From positions 26,001-90,000 of the forward strand of contig NZ_QRIL01000017.1 of assembly GCF_003471165.1 (NCBI RefSeq): DNA of 64,000 nucleotides, written 5' to 3'. The DNA is from Ruminococcus sp. AM22-13 (lineage in GTDB: Bacteria > Bacillota > Clostridia > Lachnospirales > Lachnospiraceae). Positions 53,576-64,000 of the stretch are shown here, piece by piece. Position 1 is the first letter of the stretch. Each line of letters starts with the position of its first letter. A model generated the notes under the pieces. It searched no databases. It saw only the letters and a list, made by a program, of their open reading frames with translations, and had not been told where the DNA came from. Both the position numbers and the translations under genes were made by a program.

Positions 53576-54261
53576 GCAGGATTTTAATCATAGAAGATGA
53601 AGAAGCAATCGCAGATCTGGAGAAAGACTATCTGGAACTGTCCGGATTTGAGGTTGAGATTTGTAACAGAGGAGATACAGGGCTGACTAAGGCGCTGAAT
53701 GAGGAATTTGATCTGATCATTCTGGATCTGATGTTGCCGGAAGTGGATGGCTTTGATATCTGCAGACAGGTGCGCCAGGAGAAAAATACACCAATTATTA
53801 TGGTGTCTGCAAAGAAAGATGATATAGATAAGATTAGAGGTCTGGGGCTTGGCGCAGATGACTATATGACAAAACCGTTTAGCCCGAGTGAGCTGGTAGC
53901 CAGAGTCAAGGCACATATGGACAGATATAATCGTCTGATCGGATCAAATGTGAGAAAGAATGATATTGTGGAGATTCGAGGCATTAAGATTGACAAGACT
54001 GCACGCCGTGTATGGGTGAACGGAGAGGAGACAACCTTTACATCCAAAGAGTATGATCTTCTTACATTCCTTGCAGAGAATCCTAACAGAGTATTTACTA
54101 AAGAAGAACTGTTCAGAGAAATCTGGGATATGGAATCAGTGGGAGACATTGCAACAGTTACTGTTCACATTAAAAAAATTCGTGAAAAAATCGAATTTAA
54201 TACGGCCAAACCGCAGTATATTGAGACAATCTGGGGGGTTGGTTACAGATTTAAAGTATAA
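53572..54261 (+). CDS. OmpR/PhoB-family response regulator
   Basis: A 229-residue regulator with receiver acidic residues (EDEEA), phospho-Asp in LIILDLMLPEVDGF (near residue 52), switch VSAKKDDIDKIR and Lys in YMTKPFSPSE. The winged-helix domain has FTSKEYDLLTFLAENPNRVF and ends with VHIKKIREKI and WGVGYRFKV. It is translationally coupled to the kinase and is followed within 12 bp by the decarboxylase gene, which may be in the same transcript. Confidence 0.95.
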   Translation: MSRILIIEDEEAIADLEKDYLELSGFEVEICNRGDTGLTKALNEEFDLIILDLMLPEVDGFDICRQVRQEKNTPIIMVSAKKDDIDKIRGLGLGADDYMTKPFSPSELVARVKAHMDRYNRLIGSNVRKNDIVEIRGIKIDKTARRVWVNGEETTFTSKEYDLLTFLAENPNRVFTKEELFREIWDMESVGDIATVTVHIKKIREKIEFNTAKPQYIETIWGVGYRFKV

Positions 54262-54273
54262 GAAAGGAAGAAA

Positions 54274-55740
54274 ATGGAAAGATTATATAAAAAATTAGAA
54301 AGTTATGGGCAGTCGGATTATTATCCATTTCATATGCCGGGACATAAGCGAAATAAGGCATCTTCAGCAGGAGAATTTCCTTTTGAGAGAGACATTACGG
54401 AGATTTCCGGGTTTGATAATCTTCATCATGCAGAAGGAATCCTGAAGGAAGCACAGGAATATGCAGCTAAGATTTATGGGACAAAGAAATGTTTTTTTAG
54501 TGTAAATGGAAGCACAGCTGCACTTCTGGCAGCAGTCAGTGCAAGCGTAAGTAAAGGTGGCAGGATACTTGTGGCAAGAAACTGTCATAAAGCAGTTTAT
54601 CATGCATTGTACTTAAGAGAATTACAGCCTGTCTATATTTATCCACACGAAGATCACCGGCTGGGGATAAACGGAGGGATTTCTGCCGAGCGTGTGGAAA
54701 GATATCTGGAAGAAAATCCGGATGTACAGGCATTTCTGCTGACATCTCCTACATATGACGGAATTGTGTCTGATATAAAGGCGATTGCAGAAGTGGTGCA
54801 TAGACATGGGATTCCACTGATTGTGGATGAAGCACATGGTGCACATTTTCATTTTTCAGATTATTTTCCGGTTTCGGCGGCAGATCTGGGAGCAGATATC
54901 GTCATTCAGAGTTTTCACAAAACGCTTCCATCTATGACACAGACGGCGGTGATTCATATATGCAGTGACATGGCAGATGTAGAGAAAATCAGAAGATTTA
55001 TGGGCATTTATCAGACCAGCAGTCCTTCTTATATTCTGATGGCAAGCATGGATGCGTGTATGGATAAATTAAAAAAAGATGGGCAGCAGATGTTTCGGGA
55101 ATTTACCTTTAATCTGGAACAAGCCAGGCAGAGACTGTCAAATTGTGAAAAGATAAGGCTGATCGAAACTTCTATGATTAAGGGAACCGGAATCTATGAT
55201 TTTGACAGATCGAAGCTTCTCTTTTCAACAGTGGGAACTTCAATTAATGGACATCAGCTTCACGAGATGCTTCGCGACAGATTTCATATTGAGATGGAAA
55301 TGGAAGCGGAGAAATATGCGCTGGGGATTGCGGCAGTTGGAGATACCAAAGAGGGATTTGAAAGATTATGTGATGCGATTGAACAGATTGATACAGAGAC
55401 AGAATTCGTAGCTTCAGCGGAGGAATCCCAGGAGACTGTTTCTTATGCGAGAATGAAGCAGCTTATGAGTATTTCCCAGGCAATGGATGCACAGCAGAGA
55501 AGATATCCTCTGGAAGAGAGTATTGGAAAGGTCAGTGCAGAGTTTGCTTACCTGTATCCGCCGGGAATCCCGATTATTGTGCCGGGAGAGCAGATAACTG
55601 GACAATTCGTACGAAATGTGAGAAGATACATGGAACAGGGACTGGAAGTGCAGGGGCTTAGTGATACATCTGCTGAGACGATCTGCGTGGCGGCCCGAAA
55701 TGAATCGGGACAGGAAGATGACAGTCCGGCAAAGGAATAA
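54274..55740 (+). CDS. Orn/Lys/Arg decarboxylase-family PLP enzyme
   Basis: A 488-residue fold-type I PLP enzyme of the short SpeA/YaaO group. The N-terminus has YYPFHMPGHKRN (about residues 17-28). The PLP region includes FSVNGSTAALLAAVSA (about 74-89), LIVDEAHGAHFHFSD (about 190-204) and the Schiff-base lysine in QSFHKTLPSMTQTAV (about 220-234). It decarboxylates arginine, lysine or ornithine for polyamine synthesis. It lies beside the guanylate-kinase-like gene and holB, like yaaO-tmk-holB in bacilli. Confidence 0.9.
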   Translation: MERLYKKLESYGQSDYYPFHMPGHKRNKASSAGEFPFERDITEISGFDNLHHAEGILKEAQEYAAKIYGTKKCFFSVNGSTAALLAAVSASVSKGGRILVARNCHKAVYHALYLRELQPVYIYPHEDHRLGINGGISAERVERYLEENPDVQAFLLTSPTYDGIVSDIKAIAEVVHRHGIPLIVDEAHGAHFHFSDYFPVSAADLGADIVIQSFHKTLPSMTQTAVIHICSDMADVEKIRRFMGIYQTSSPSYILMASMDACMDKLKKDGQQMFREFTFNLEQARQRLSNCEKIRLIETSMIKGTGIYDFDRSKLLFSTVGTSINGHQLHEMLRDRFHIEMEMEAEKYALGIAAVGDTKEGFERLCDAIEQIDTETEFVASAEESQETVSYARMKQLMSISQAMDAQQRRYPLEESIGKVSAEFAYLYPPGIPIIVPGEQITGQFVRNVRRYMEQGLEVQGLSDTSAETICVAARNESGQEDDSPAKE

Positions 55741-55750
55741 AATAGCAGAC

Positions 55751-56338
55751 ATGGGAAAGATTTTTTACATTATGGGAAAAAGTGCGTCCGGAAAAGACAG
55801 AATTTATTCACTTCTGGCCGCACATAAGGAACTGAATTTAAAGACATTGGTCCTGTATACGACACGCCCTATCAGGGCAGGGGAACAGGATGGGAAGAAT
55901 TACTACTTTGTAGATGATAAGAAACTGAAAGAATTTCGCAGAAACGGAAATCTGATCGAGGCGAGAGCATATCATACCGTTCACGGAATCTGGACATATT
56001 TTACCGCAGATGACGGACAGGTGGACCTGACTGGTTCTGATTACCTTGGTATTGGAACGCTGGAATCCTTTAAGAAAATGCGTAAATATTATGGGGATGA
56101 TGCGGTCTGCCCTGTTTATATCCAGGTAGAAGATGGCGAAAGACTTAGCCGCGCTCTTAAGAGGGAGCGTGAGCAGGCAAATCCGAAATACGAGGAAATG
56201 TGCAGACGGTTTATTGCGGACCAGTCGGATTTCTCAGAGGAGAACATTCTCCGGGCCGGAATATGGAAACGTTTTCAGAATATAGATCTCGACGAATGTG
56301 TGAAAGAAATCGTAAATTATATAAAATCTATGCAATAG
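55751..56338 (+). CDS. Guanylate kinase-like protein
   Basis: About 195 residues from the ATG at 55751; the frame opens earlier inside the decarboxylase gene. It shows a P-loop FYIMGKSASGKDRIYSLL (residues 5-22), the GMP-binding TTRPIRAGEQDGKNYYFVD (about 42-60) and IEARAYHTVHGIWTYF. The fold is guanylate kinase, but the P-loop is the G-x-S-A-S-G-K-D form and the sequence is divergent, so substrate may differ. It occupies the place where thymidylate kinase lies in bacilli, upstream of holB. Confidence 0.75.
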   Translation: MGKIFYIMGKSASGKDRIYSLLAAHKELNLKTLVLYTTRPIRAGEQDGKNYYFVDDKKLKEFRRNGNLIEARAYHTVHGIWTYFTADDGQVDLTGSDYLGIGTLESFKKMRKYYGDDAVCPVYIQVEDGERLSRALKREREQANPKYEEMCRRFIADQSDFSEENILRAGIWKRFQNIDLDECVKEIVNYIKSMQ

Positions 56339-56390
56339 ATCTTCTTTTATGGTATAATATCTTACAAAACGGACTGGTGAGGTGATTCTT

Positions 56391-57380
56391 ATGATGGGAT
56401 TTAACAACATTATCGGACATGATGAGATTATCGGACATTTAAAAAATGCAATAGATGCGGGAAAAATATCGCATTCTTATATTTTTACCGGCGAACCAGG
56501 TTCTGGTAAGAAACTTCTTGCAGGAACTTTTGCGGCTACACTCCAATGCGAAGCCGGCGGTACAGAACCGTGTCAGAAATGTGATTCCTGTAAGAAAGCT
56601 ATGGGCAAGAATCATCCGGATATTATTATGGTTACACATGAGAAACCGGGAACGATCACAATTGATGAGATCAGGGATCAGGTGATTCATGATGTGGATA
56701 TCAGGCCATATTATAGTCCCTACAAGATTTATATTATTGCAGATGCAGATCTTATGACACCGCAGGCACAGAATGCTCTTCTTAAAACAATTGAGGAGCC
56801 GCCGGAATATGCAGTGATCATGTTATTGACGAATAATATAGGTGGACTGCTGCCAACGATTCAGTCAAGATGTGTTCGTCTTGACCTGAAGGTAGTAGAT
56901 GATGGTCTTGTGAAGAAATACCTGATGGAACATCTTCATGTTCCTGACTATCAGGCAGAGATTGATGCGTCTTTTGCACAGGGAAGTATCGGAAGAGCAA
57001 AGGAAGCCGCCACTTCCCGGGAATTTGCAGAGATGACTCAGAATGCACTGAGAATCCTTAAATATGCAAATACCATGGAAGTTTATGAACTGTCAGATGC
57101 GATCAAGAGCCTTTCAGGAGAGAAACAGAACATTAATGATTATCTGGATATTTTCCAGTTCTGGTTCAGAGATGTCCTGATGTTCAAGGCAACACAGGAA
57201 GTTGATAATCTGGTATTTAAGCAGGAAATTAATTTTATCAGAGAACAGGCGAAACAGCGTTCCTATGAGAATCTGGAGAAAATCCTGGATTCCATTCAGA
57301 AGACAAAGGTACGTCTGAAAGCAAATGTTAATTTTGACCTGGCATTTGAATTACTGTTCCTGACGATCAGGGAGAAATAG
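56391..57380 (+). CDS. holB: DNA polymerase III delta-prime subunit
   Basis: About 329 residues of the clamp-loader AAA+ family. It starts MMGFNNIIGHDEIIGHLKNA, then P-loop GEPGSGKKLLAG (about residues 34-45), a zinc-type cluster CQKCDSCKKA (about 61-70), and the ALLKTIEEPPEYAVIMLLTN segment with the SRC motif after QS (about 158-160). The P-loop has GKK rather than GKT, as often in delta-prime subunits that do not hydrolyse ATP. It is followed 1 bp later by ricT. Confidence 0.93.
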   Translation: MMGFNNIIGHDEIIGHLKNAIDAGKISHSYIFTGEPGSGKKLLAGTFAATLQCEAGGTEPCQKCDSCKKAMGKNHPDIIMVTHEKPGTITIDEIRDQVIHDVDIRPYYSPYKIYIIADADLMTPQAQNALLKTIEEPPEYAVIMLLTNNIGGLLPTIQSRCVRLDLKVVDDGLVKKYLMEHLHVPDYQAEIDASFAQGSIGRAKEAATSREFAEMTQNALRILKYANTMEVYELSDAIKSLSGEKQNINDYLDIFQFWFRDVLMFKATQEVDNLVFKQEINFIREQAKQRSYENLEKILDSIQKTKVRLKANVNFDLAFELLFLTIREK

Positions 57381-57381
57381 A

Positions 57382-58281
57382 ATGACAAAAGTAGTAGGCG
57401 TAAGATTTCGTAATGTAGGCAAGATTTATTATTTCAGCCCTAAGGATTACGAGATTAAAACTGGCGATCATGTGATCGTGGAGACTGCCCGTGGAATAGA
57501 GTACGGGAAAGTTGTACTTGCACCGAGGGAAGTAGGTGAGGAAGATGTTGTTCATCCTCTCAAAGAAGTACTCCGCGTAGCGACAAAGGAGGACGATGAG
57601 CGAGAGGCACAGAACAGAGTCAGAGAGAGAGAAGCGTTTAAAATCTGTCAGAAGAAGATTCGTGAGCATGGTCTGGAGATGAAGCTGATAGATGCGGAAT
57701 ATACATTTGATAACAATAAAGTATTGTTTTATTTTACGGCAGACGGCAGAATTGATTTCCGTCAGCTTGTAAAGGATCTCGCAGCAATTTTCAAAACACG
57801 TATTGAACTTCGACAGATCGGTGTTCGTGATGAAACGAAGATTCTTGGTGGAATCGGTATATGTGGAAGATGTTTGTGCTGCCATACTTATCTTTCAGAA
57901 TTTGCACCGGTATCTATTAAGATGGCGAAAGAGCAGAATCTGTCTCTTAACCAGACAAAGATTTCCGGAGTATGTGGAAGATTAATGTGCTGTCTGAAGA
58001 ATGAGCAGGAAACATATGAGGAACTGAATAAGAAACTTCCGGGACTGGGCGATTCTGTCACAACTCCGGATGGACTTACAGGAACTGTACACAGTGTGAA
58101 CGTACTTCGTCAGCGTGTAAAGGTAATCGTTGAGATTAATGACGAGAAAGAGATTCAGGAATTTCCGGTGGATGAACTGAAATTCCGTCCGAGAAAGAAG
58201 AAAGTCAAAGTCTCAGACAAAGAATTAAAGGAACTTGGAAATCTGGAAGACAAAAAAGGAGATCCCAAATTAAATGACTGA
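57382..58281 (+). CDS. ricT: PSP1-domain protein RicT/YaaT
   Basis: A 299-residue PSP1 protein. The conserved Cys motifs that bind an Fe-S cluster in the Bacillus RicAFT complex are present: GICGRCLCCHTYLSEF (about residues 154-169) and SGVCGRLMCCLKNEQE (about 193-208). In Bacillus subtilis the complex affects RNase Y processing, competence, biofilm formation and sporulation. It sits between holB and trmN6, as in bacilli, but the yabA gene that usually follows is missing. Its end overlaps trmN6 by 8 bases. Confidence 0.95.
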   Translation: MTKVVGVRFRNVGKIYYFSPKDYEIKTGDHVIVETARGIEYGKVVLAPREVGEEDVVHPLKEVLRVATKEDDEREAQNRVREREAFKICQKKIREHGLEMKLIDAEYTFDNNKVLFYFTADGRIDFRQLVKDLAAIFKTRIELRQIGVRDETKILGGIGICGRCLCCHTYLSEFAPVSIKMAKEQNLSLNQTKISGVCGRLMCCLKNEQETYEELNKKLPGLGDSVTTPDGLTGTVHSVNVLRQRVKVIVEINDEKEIQEFPVDELKFRPRKKKVKVSDKELKELGNLEDKKGDPKLND

Positions 58282-59014
58282 TCAGCTGGTAAAAGATAAC
58301 GAACGCGTAGATGATCTTCAAAACGGATATTATGTGATTCAGGATCCGGATAAATTCTGTTTTGGAATGGATGCGGTTCTTCTTTCCGGCTTTGCAAAAG
58401 TGAAAAAAGGTGAGATTGCTCTGGACATGGGAACAGGAACAGGAATTATTCCGATTCTGCTCAAGGCTAAAACAAGTGGAAAACATTTCACAGGTCTTGA
58501 GATTCAGCAGGAATGTGCAGATATGGCCGGACGCAGTGTCATGTATAATCACCTGGAGAACGATGTTGATATCGTGCAGGGAGATATTAAAGAGGCTGCT
58601 GAGATTTTTGGGGCGGCCTCTTTTGATGTAGTGACAAGCAATCCACCTTATATGATTGGACAGCACGGACTAAGAAACCCGGATATGCCAAAGGCAATCG
58701 CCAGACATGAAGTATTATGTAATTTGGAAGATGTGGTAAGTCAGGCAGCAAAAGTTCTGAAAGAGCGTGGGAGATTTTATATGGTGCACAGACCATTTCG
58801 GCTTGCAGAGATTATGAATGTTCTTACAAAATACCGCCTGGAGCCGAAAAGAATGCAGCTGGTGTATCCATACATAGACAGAGAGCCGAATATGGTTCTG
58901 ATTGAGGCATTAAAAGGCGGAAATTCCAGAGTGACAGTGGAGCCGCCGTTGATCGTATATAAAGAGCCGGGAGTTTATACGGAGAATATCCTGAAGATTT
59001 ATGATATGATCTGA
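58274..59014 (+). CDS. trmN6: tRNA1(Val) (adenine-37-N6)-methyltransferase-like protein
   Basis: A 246-residue methyltransferase. It has a SAM motif ALDMGTGTGIIPILL (about residues 50-64) and catalytic NPPYM (about 126-130), the sign of N6-adenine or N5-Gln methylation. It matches YabB/TrmN6 in size and in its place between ricT and rsmI. The substrate is inferred from family and position. Confidence 0.88.
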   Translation: MTDQLVKDNERVDDLQNGYYVIQDPDKFCFGMDAVLLSGFAKVKKGEIALDMGTGTGIIPILLKAKTSGKHFTGLEIQQECADMAGRSVMYNHLENDVDIVQGDIKEAAEIFGAASFDVVTSNPPYMIGQHGLRNPDMPKAIARHEVLCNLEDVVSQAAKVLKERGRFYMVHRPFRLAEIMNVLTKYRLEPKRMQLVYPYIDREPNMVLIEALKGGNSRVTVEPPLIVYKEPGVYTENILKIYDMI

Positions 59015-59105
59015 TGAACAGGAATTGTGGAAAAATCGTAATTGTTTAGTTGATTTACAGTTACGAAAAAACATTATCGGCAAAGTAATATGAGAGGAAT
59101 AAATT

Positions 59106-59957
59106 ATGAGTGGTAAATTGTATTTGTGCGCAACACCCATAGGAAACCTGGAGGATATCACACTCCGGGTACTTCGCACATTAAAAGAAGTGGACCTTAT
59201 TGCAGCAGAAGATACCAGAAACAGTATCAAACTGCTGAATCATTTTGATATAAAGACGCCTATGACCAGCTATCATGAATATAACAAAATCGACAAGGCA
59301 TATGTACTGATCAACAAAATGCAGGAAGGCCAGAATATCGCATTGATCACAGATGCAGGAACACCTGGTATTTCTGATCCGGGAGAAGAACTGGCTGCGA
59401 TGTGTTATGAGGCTGGAATCGAGGTAACATCACTTCCTGGACCTGCTGCCTGTATTACAGCACTGACATTGTCCGGGCTACCAACGAGAAGATTTGCTTT
59501 TGAAGCTTTTCTGCCGGCAGATAAGAAAGAACGAAAACAGATTCTGGAAGAACTGAAGAATGAAACGAGAACCATTATTCTCTACGAAGCACCACACAGA
59601 CTGGTAAGGACTCTGGAGGAACTGAAAGAAACGTTGGGAAACCGCAGGATGACGCTTTGCAGAGAACTGACAAAGAAACATGAAACTGCTTTTCATTCTA
59701 CGATTGATGATCTGATTCTGTATTATCAGACGGAGAAACCACTGGGTGAATGTGTTCTGGTAATCGAAGGCAGAAACAGAAAAGAAATGGAAGAAGAACA
59801 GAAAGCTTCCTGGGAAAAAATAACGATAGAAGAACATATGGAACTATACGAAAACAAAGGCCATTCCAGAAAAGAAGCCATGAAACTGGTGGCAAATGAC
59901 AGAGGTATGACGAAGAGAGATGTTTATCAGTATCTCATTAACAATTCGGATAAATAA
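59106..59957 (+). CDS. rsmI: 16S rRNA (cytidine-1402-2'-O)-methyltransferase
   Basis: A 283-residue tetrapyrrole-methylase-fold enzyme. It starts GKLYLCATPIGNLEDITLRV, then AAEDTRNSIKLLNHF (about residues 37-51), TDAGTPGISDPG (about 80-91) and VTSLPGPAACITAL (about 103-116), all RsmI hallmarks. It methylates C1402 in the ribosomal P site together with RsmH. It ends the holB-ricT-trmN6-rsmI cluster with a terminator. Confidence 0.95.
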   Translation: MSGKLYLCATPIGNLEDITLRVLRTLKEVDLIAAEDTRNSIKLLNHFDIKTPMTSYHEYNKIDKAYVLINKMQEGQNIALITDAGTPGISDPGEELAAMCYEAGIEVTSLPGPAACITALTLSGLPTRRFAFEAFLPADKKERKQILEELKNETRTIILYEAPHRLVRTLEELKETLGNRRMTLCRELTKKHETAFHSTIDDLILYYQTEKPLGECVLVIEGRNRKEMEEEQKASWEKITIEEHMELYENKGHSRKEAMKLVANDRGMTKRDVYQYLINNSDK

Positions 59958-59987
59958 AAAGCAAAAACCACAGAAGAATTTATAGGA

Positions 59988-60014
59988 GAATTCCCGTTAG
60001 CGGGGATTCTTTTT
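59988..60014 (+). terminator. Terminator after rsmI
   Basis: GAATTCCCG and CGGGGATTC form a 9-bp stem (with one mismatch or G-T pair) and a TTAG loop, then TTTTT. Confidence 0.85.
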
Positions 60015-60104
60015 ATATAATTTGTAGCAAGAAACAGGCTTTTGTGCTATAATAAATTTGTATTATTATGTCCAAATACCAGAATATATTTGAAAACCTG
60101 TTTA

Positions 60105-60131
60105 GTTACTGAGAATGAAGTGAACAGTAAC
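60105..60131. repeat. 27-bp palindromic repeat, inverted orientation, in the gyrB leader
   Basis: Starts GTTACTGAGAATGAAG and ends GAACAGTAAC. Its reverse complement differs by only two bases from the first 27 bases of the element at 14849. A second hairpin (CTTGCGG/CCGCAAG) lies at 60147-60166. A TATAAT at 60048-60053 could be the gyrB promoter, placing both hairpins in the leader. Confidence 0.78.
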
Positions 60132-60159
60132 CCAGTTTATGGTTTCTTGCGGAAATTAA

Positions 60160-62142
<1,983 letters not shown>

Positions 62143-62161
62143 TAATAGGGAGAATAGATAA

Positions 62162-64000
62162 ATGGAAGATAATATTTTTGACAAAGTCCACGAGGTGGAT
62201 CTGGAAAAGACCATGAAGGACTCTTACATTGACTATGCAATGAGCGTTATCGCTTCCAGAGCATTGCCGGATGTAAGAGATGGTCTGAAACCGGTTCAGC
62301 GTCGTGTATTGTATTCCATGATAGAGTTGAATAATGGTCCTGACAAGCCACATCGTAAATGTGCGCGTATTGTCGGTGATACAATGGGTAAATATCACCC
62401 ACATGGTGACAGTTCTATTTATGGTGCACTTGTAAATATGGCACAGGAATGGTCTACCAGATATCCGCTGGTAGACGGACATGGAAACTTTGGTTCTGTA
62501 GACGGTGACGGGGCAGCAGCCATGCGATACACAGAGGCACGTCTGAGCAAGATTTCCATGGAAATGCTGGCAGATATCAACAAAGATACAGTTGATTTCC
62601 AGCCAAACTTCGATGAGACAGAGAGAGAGCCTGTTGTTCTGCCATCCCGTTATCCAAATCTTCTGGTAAACGGAACTTCCGGTATTGCGGTAGGTATGGC
62701 AACCAATATTCCGCCTCATAATCTGAGAGAAGTTATAGATGCTGTTGTCAAAATCATTGATAACACGATTGAAGAACAGAGAGAAACCACTATGGAGGAA
62801 ATCCTGGACATCGTAAAAGGTCCTGATTTCCCAACTGGTGCCACGATTCTTGGCAGAAGAGGAATTGAAGAGGCATACAGAACAGGACGTGGAAAGATCC
62901 GTGTACGTGCGGTAACAAATATTGAGACTCTTCCAAACGGAAAATCCAGAATTATCGTTACAGAGCTTCCATACCTCGTAAACAAAGCGCGTCTTATCTC
63001 AAAAATCGCAGACCTTGTAAGAGATAAAAAGATTGATGGAATCACAGACCTTAACGACCATTCCAGCCGTGAAGGCATGAGAATCTGTATTGATCTGCGA
63101 AAAGATGCAAATGCGAACGTAGTTCTGAATTTACTGTACAAGCATACACAGCTGCAGGATACTTTTGGCGTAAATATGCTTTCTCTTATTCCAAATAACG
63201 GAAGTCTTGAACCAAAAGTGTTAAACCTGAAGGAAATGCTGGAATACTACCTGGCTCACCAGGAAGATGTAGTGACCAGAAGAACAAAATATGATCTGAA
63301 TAAGGCAAGAGAACGTGCTCATATCTTAGAGGGTCTGCTGAAAGCTCTTGACAATATTGATGAAGTAATCCGTATTATCAGAGCTTCTCAGAATGTACAG
63401 ATCGCAAAACAGGAATTAATGGAGCGTTTCGAGCTGACGGATGTTCAGGCTCAGGCAATCGTAGATATGCGTCTGCGTGCTCTGACAGGTCTGGAAAGAG
63501 AGAAACTGGAAGCAGAGTATGCTGACTTAATGGAAAAAATCCGCAAATACGAAGCAATTCTTGCTGACAGAAATCTTCTGCTTCGCGTGATTCGTGAAGA
63601 AATTCTCGCAATCGCAGAGAAATATGGAGATGAGAGAAAGACTGCCATTGGATTTGACGTATATGATATCTCTACAGAGGATCTGATTCCAAGAGAGAAT
63701 ACAGTGATCACAATGACTAAACTGGGATATATCAAGAGAATGACAGTAGATAATTTCAGAAGTCAGAACAGAGGTGGAAGAGGAATCAAGGGAATGCAGA
63801 CTCTTGAAGACGATTACATTGAAGAACTTCTGATGACGACCACACATCATTATCTGATGTTCTTCACAAATACAGGACGAGTATACCGTCTGAAAGCATA
63901 TGAGATTCCTGAGGCAGGACGTACCGCAAGAGGAACAGCAATCATTAATCTTTTACAGCTTATGCCGGGTGAATTTATCACAGCAGTGATCCCAATCCGT
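62162..64000 (+). CDS. gyrA: DNA gyrase subunit A, first 613 codons (cut by window edge)
   Basis: The open frame of 613 codons runs off the window. The quinolone-resistance region reads [20 protein letters not shown]; the Ser matching E. coli Ser83 is at 62411-62413, but the place of Asp87 is Gly (62423-62425). The active Tyr lies in [11 protein letters not shown]. The winged-helix, tower and coiled-coil parts follow, and the GyrA-box pinwheel begins with the segment after about residue 500. It cuts and rejoins DNA with GyrB. Confidence 0.98.
   Translation, partial: MEDNIFDKVHEVDLEKTMKDSYIDYAMSVIASRALPDVRDGLKPVQRRVLYSMIELNNGPDKPHRKCARIVGDTMGKYHPHGDSSIYGALVNMAQEWSTRYPLVDGHGNFGSVDGDGAAAMRYTEARLSKISMEMLADINKDTVDFQPNFDETEREPVVLPSRYPNLLVNGTSGIAVGMATNIPPHNLREVIDAVVKIIDNTIEEQRETTMEEILDIVKGPDFPTGATILGRRGIEEAYRTGRGKIRVRAVTNIETLPNGKSRIIVTELPYLVNKARLISKIADLVRDKKIDGITDLNDHSSREGMRICIDLRKDANANVVLNLLYKHTQLQDTFGVNMLSLIPNNGSLEPKVLNLKEMLEYYLAHQEDVVTRRTKYDLNKARERAHILEGLLKALDNIDEVIRIIRASQNVQIAKQELMERFELTDVQAQAIVDMRLRALTGLEREKLEAEYADLMEKIRKYEAILADRNLLLRVIREEILAIAEKYGDERKTAIGFDVYDISTEDLIPRENTVITMTKLGYIKRMTVDNFRSQNRGGRGIKGMQTLEDDYIEELLMTTTHHYLMFFTNTGRVYRLKAYEIPEAGRTARGTAIINLLQLMPGEFITAVIPIR

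Noticed and set aside
54145..54165. ACAGTTACTGTTCAC word in the response regulator gene
   Set aside because: It encodes the conserved T-V-T-V-H of the winged helix and lacks the other half of the palindrome; not counted as a repeat copy.

Overview
This window is a chromosomal replication-origin region of a low-to-moderate GC Firmicute. The gene set (DUF3881 and DUF4446 proteins, the TPR/AAA protein after recF, the GldA/F/G-DUF4340 ABC system, two-LeuD isopropylmalate-dehydratase-type operon) and protein style point to family Lachnospiraceae; a Blautia-like genus is my guess, not shown. The origin lies around 35.0-37.1 kb. DnaA-box clusters sit on both sides of dnaA, and almost every gene left of it is on the minus strand while almost every gene right of it is on the plus strand, so transcription runs with the forks. 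The exceptions are an alpha/beta hydrolase at 20.4 kb and a small (p)ppGpp synthetase at 44.3 kb.

Left arm, from the origin outward: rpmH-rnpA-yidD-yidC-jag, mnmE-mnmG-rsmG, a four-gene ABC/Gld-like export locus, the alpha/beta hydrolase in an island of repeats, parA-parB with nearby parS sites, serS, DUF3881, then a damaged accessory stretch from about 15 kb to 2 kb. That stretch holds a tRNA-Arg(CCT) with a partial duplicate, a truncated element-type parB, nine copies of a 7-bp motif, a (p)ppGpp synthetase and a cardiolipin synthase each interrupted by one in-frame stop codon, an intact two-component system with a PLD-family gene, pgsA-like and FUSC membrane genes, a MATE pump, and a nucleoside-salvage operon in which the permease, uridine phosphorylase and adenosine deaminase are broken while deoC and cdd are intact. 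The window starts with aconitase-superfamily dehydratase genes.

Right arm: dnaA, dnaN, rlbA, recF, a large TPR/acidic/degenerate-AAA+ protein, rsmA, small envelope proteins, an S1-domain protein, a CBS-type pyrophosphatase, flavin reductase, shikimate kinase, murA, a SAM-I riboswitch with metK, a two-component system, an Orn/Lys/Arg decarboxylase, a guanylate-kinase-like protein, holB-ricT-trmN6-rsmI, then gyrB and the first 613 codons of gyrA. The usual recF-gyrB-gyrA adjacency is interrupted by about 20 kb.

The most unusual signals are: (1) a dense decay zone in which five genes are broken in different, simple ways; (2) several small repeat families, including one 142-bp MITE-like unit with terminal inverted repeats and an 8-bp target duplication; (3) an iterated TTAGCTG/CAGCTAA array beside a truncated ParB that may be the centromere or operator of a lost integrative element; (4) the origin-proximal pseudo-AAA+ protein. 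All calls come from reading the sequence; no database search was run.
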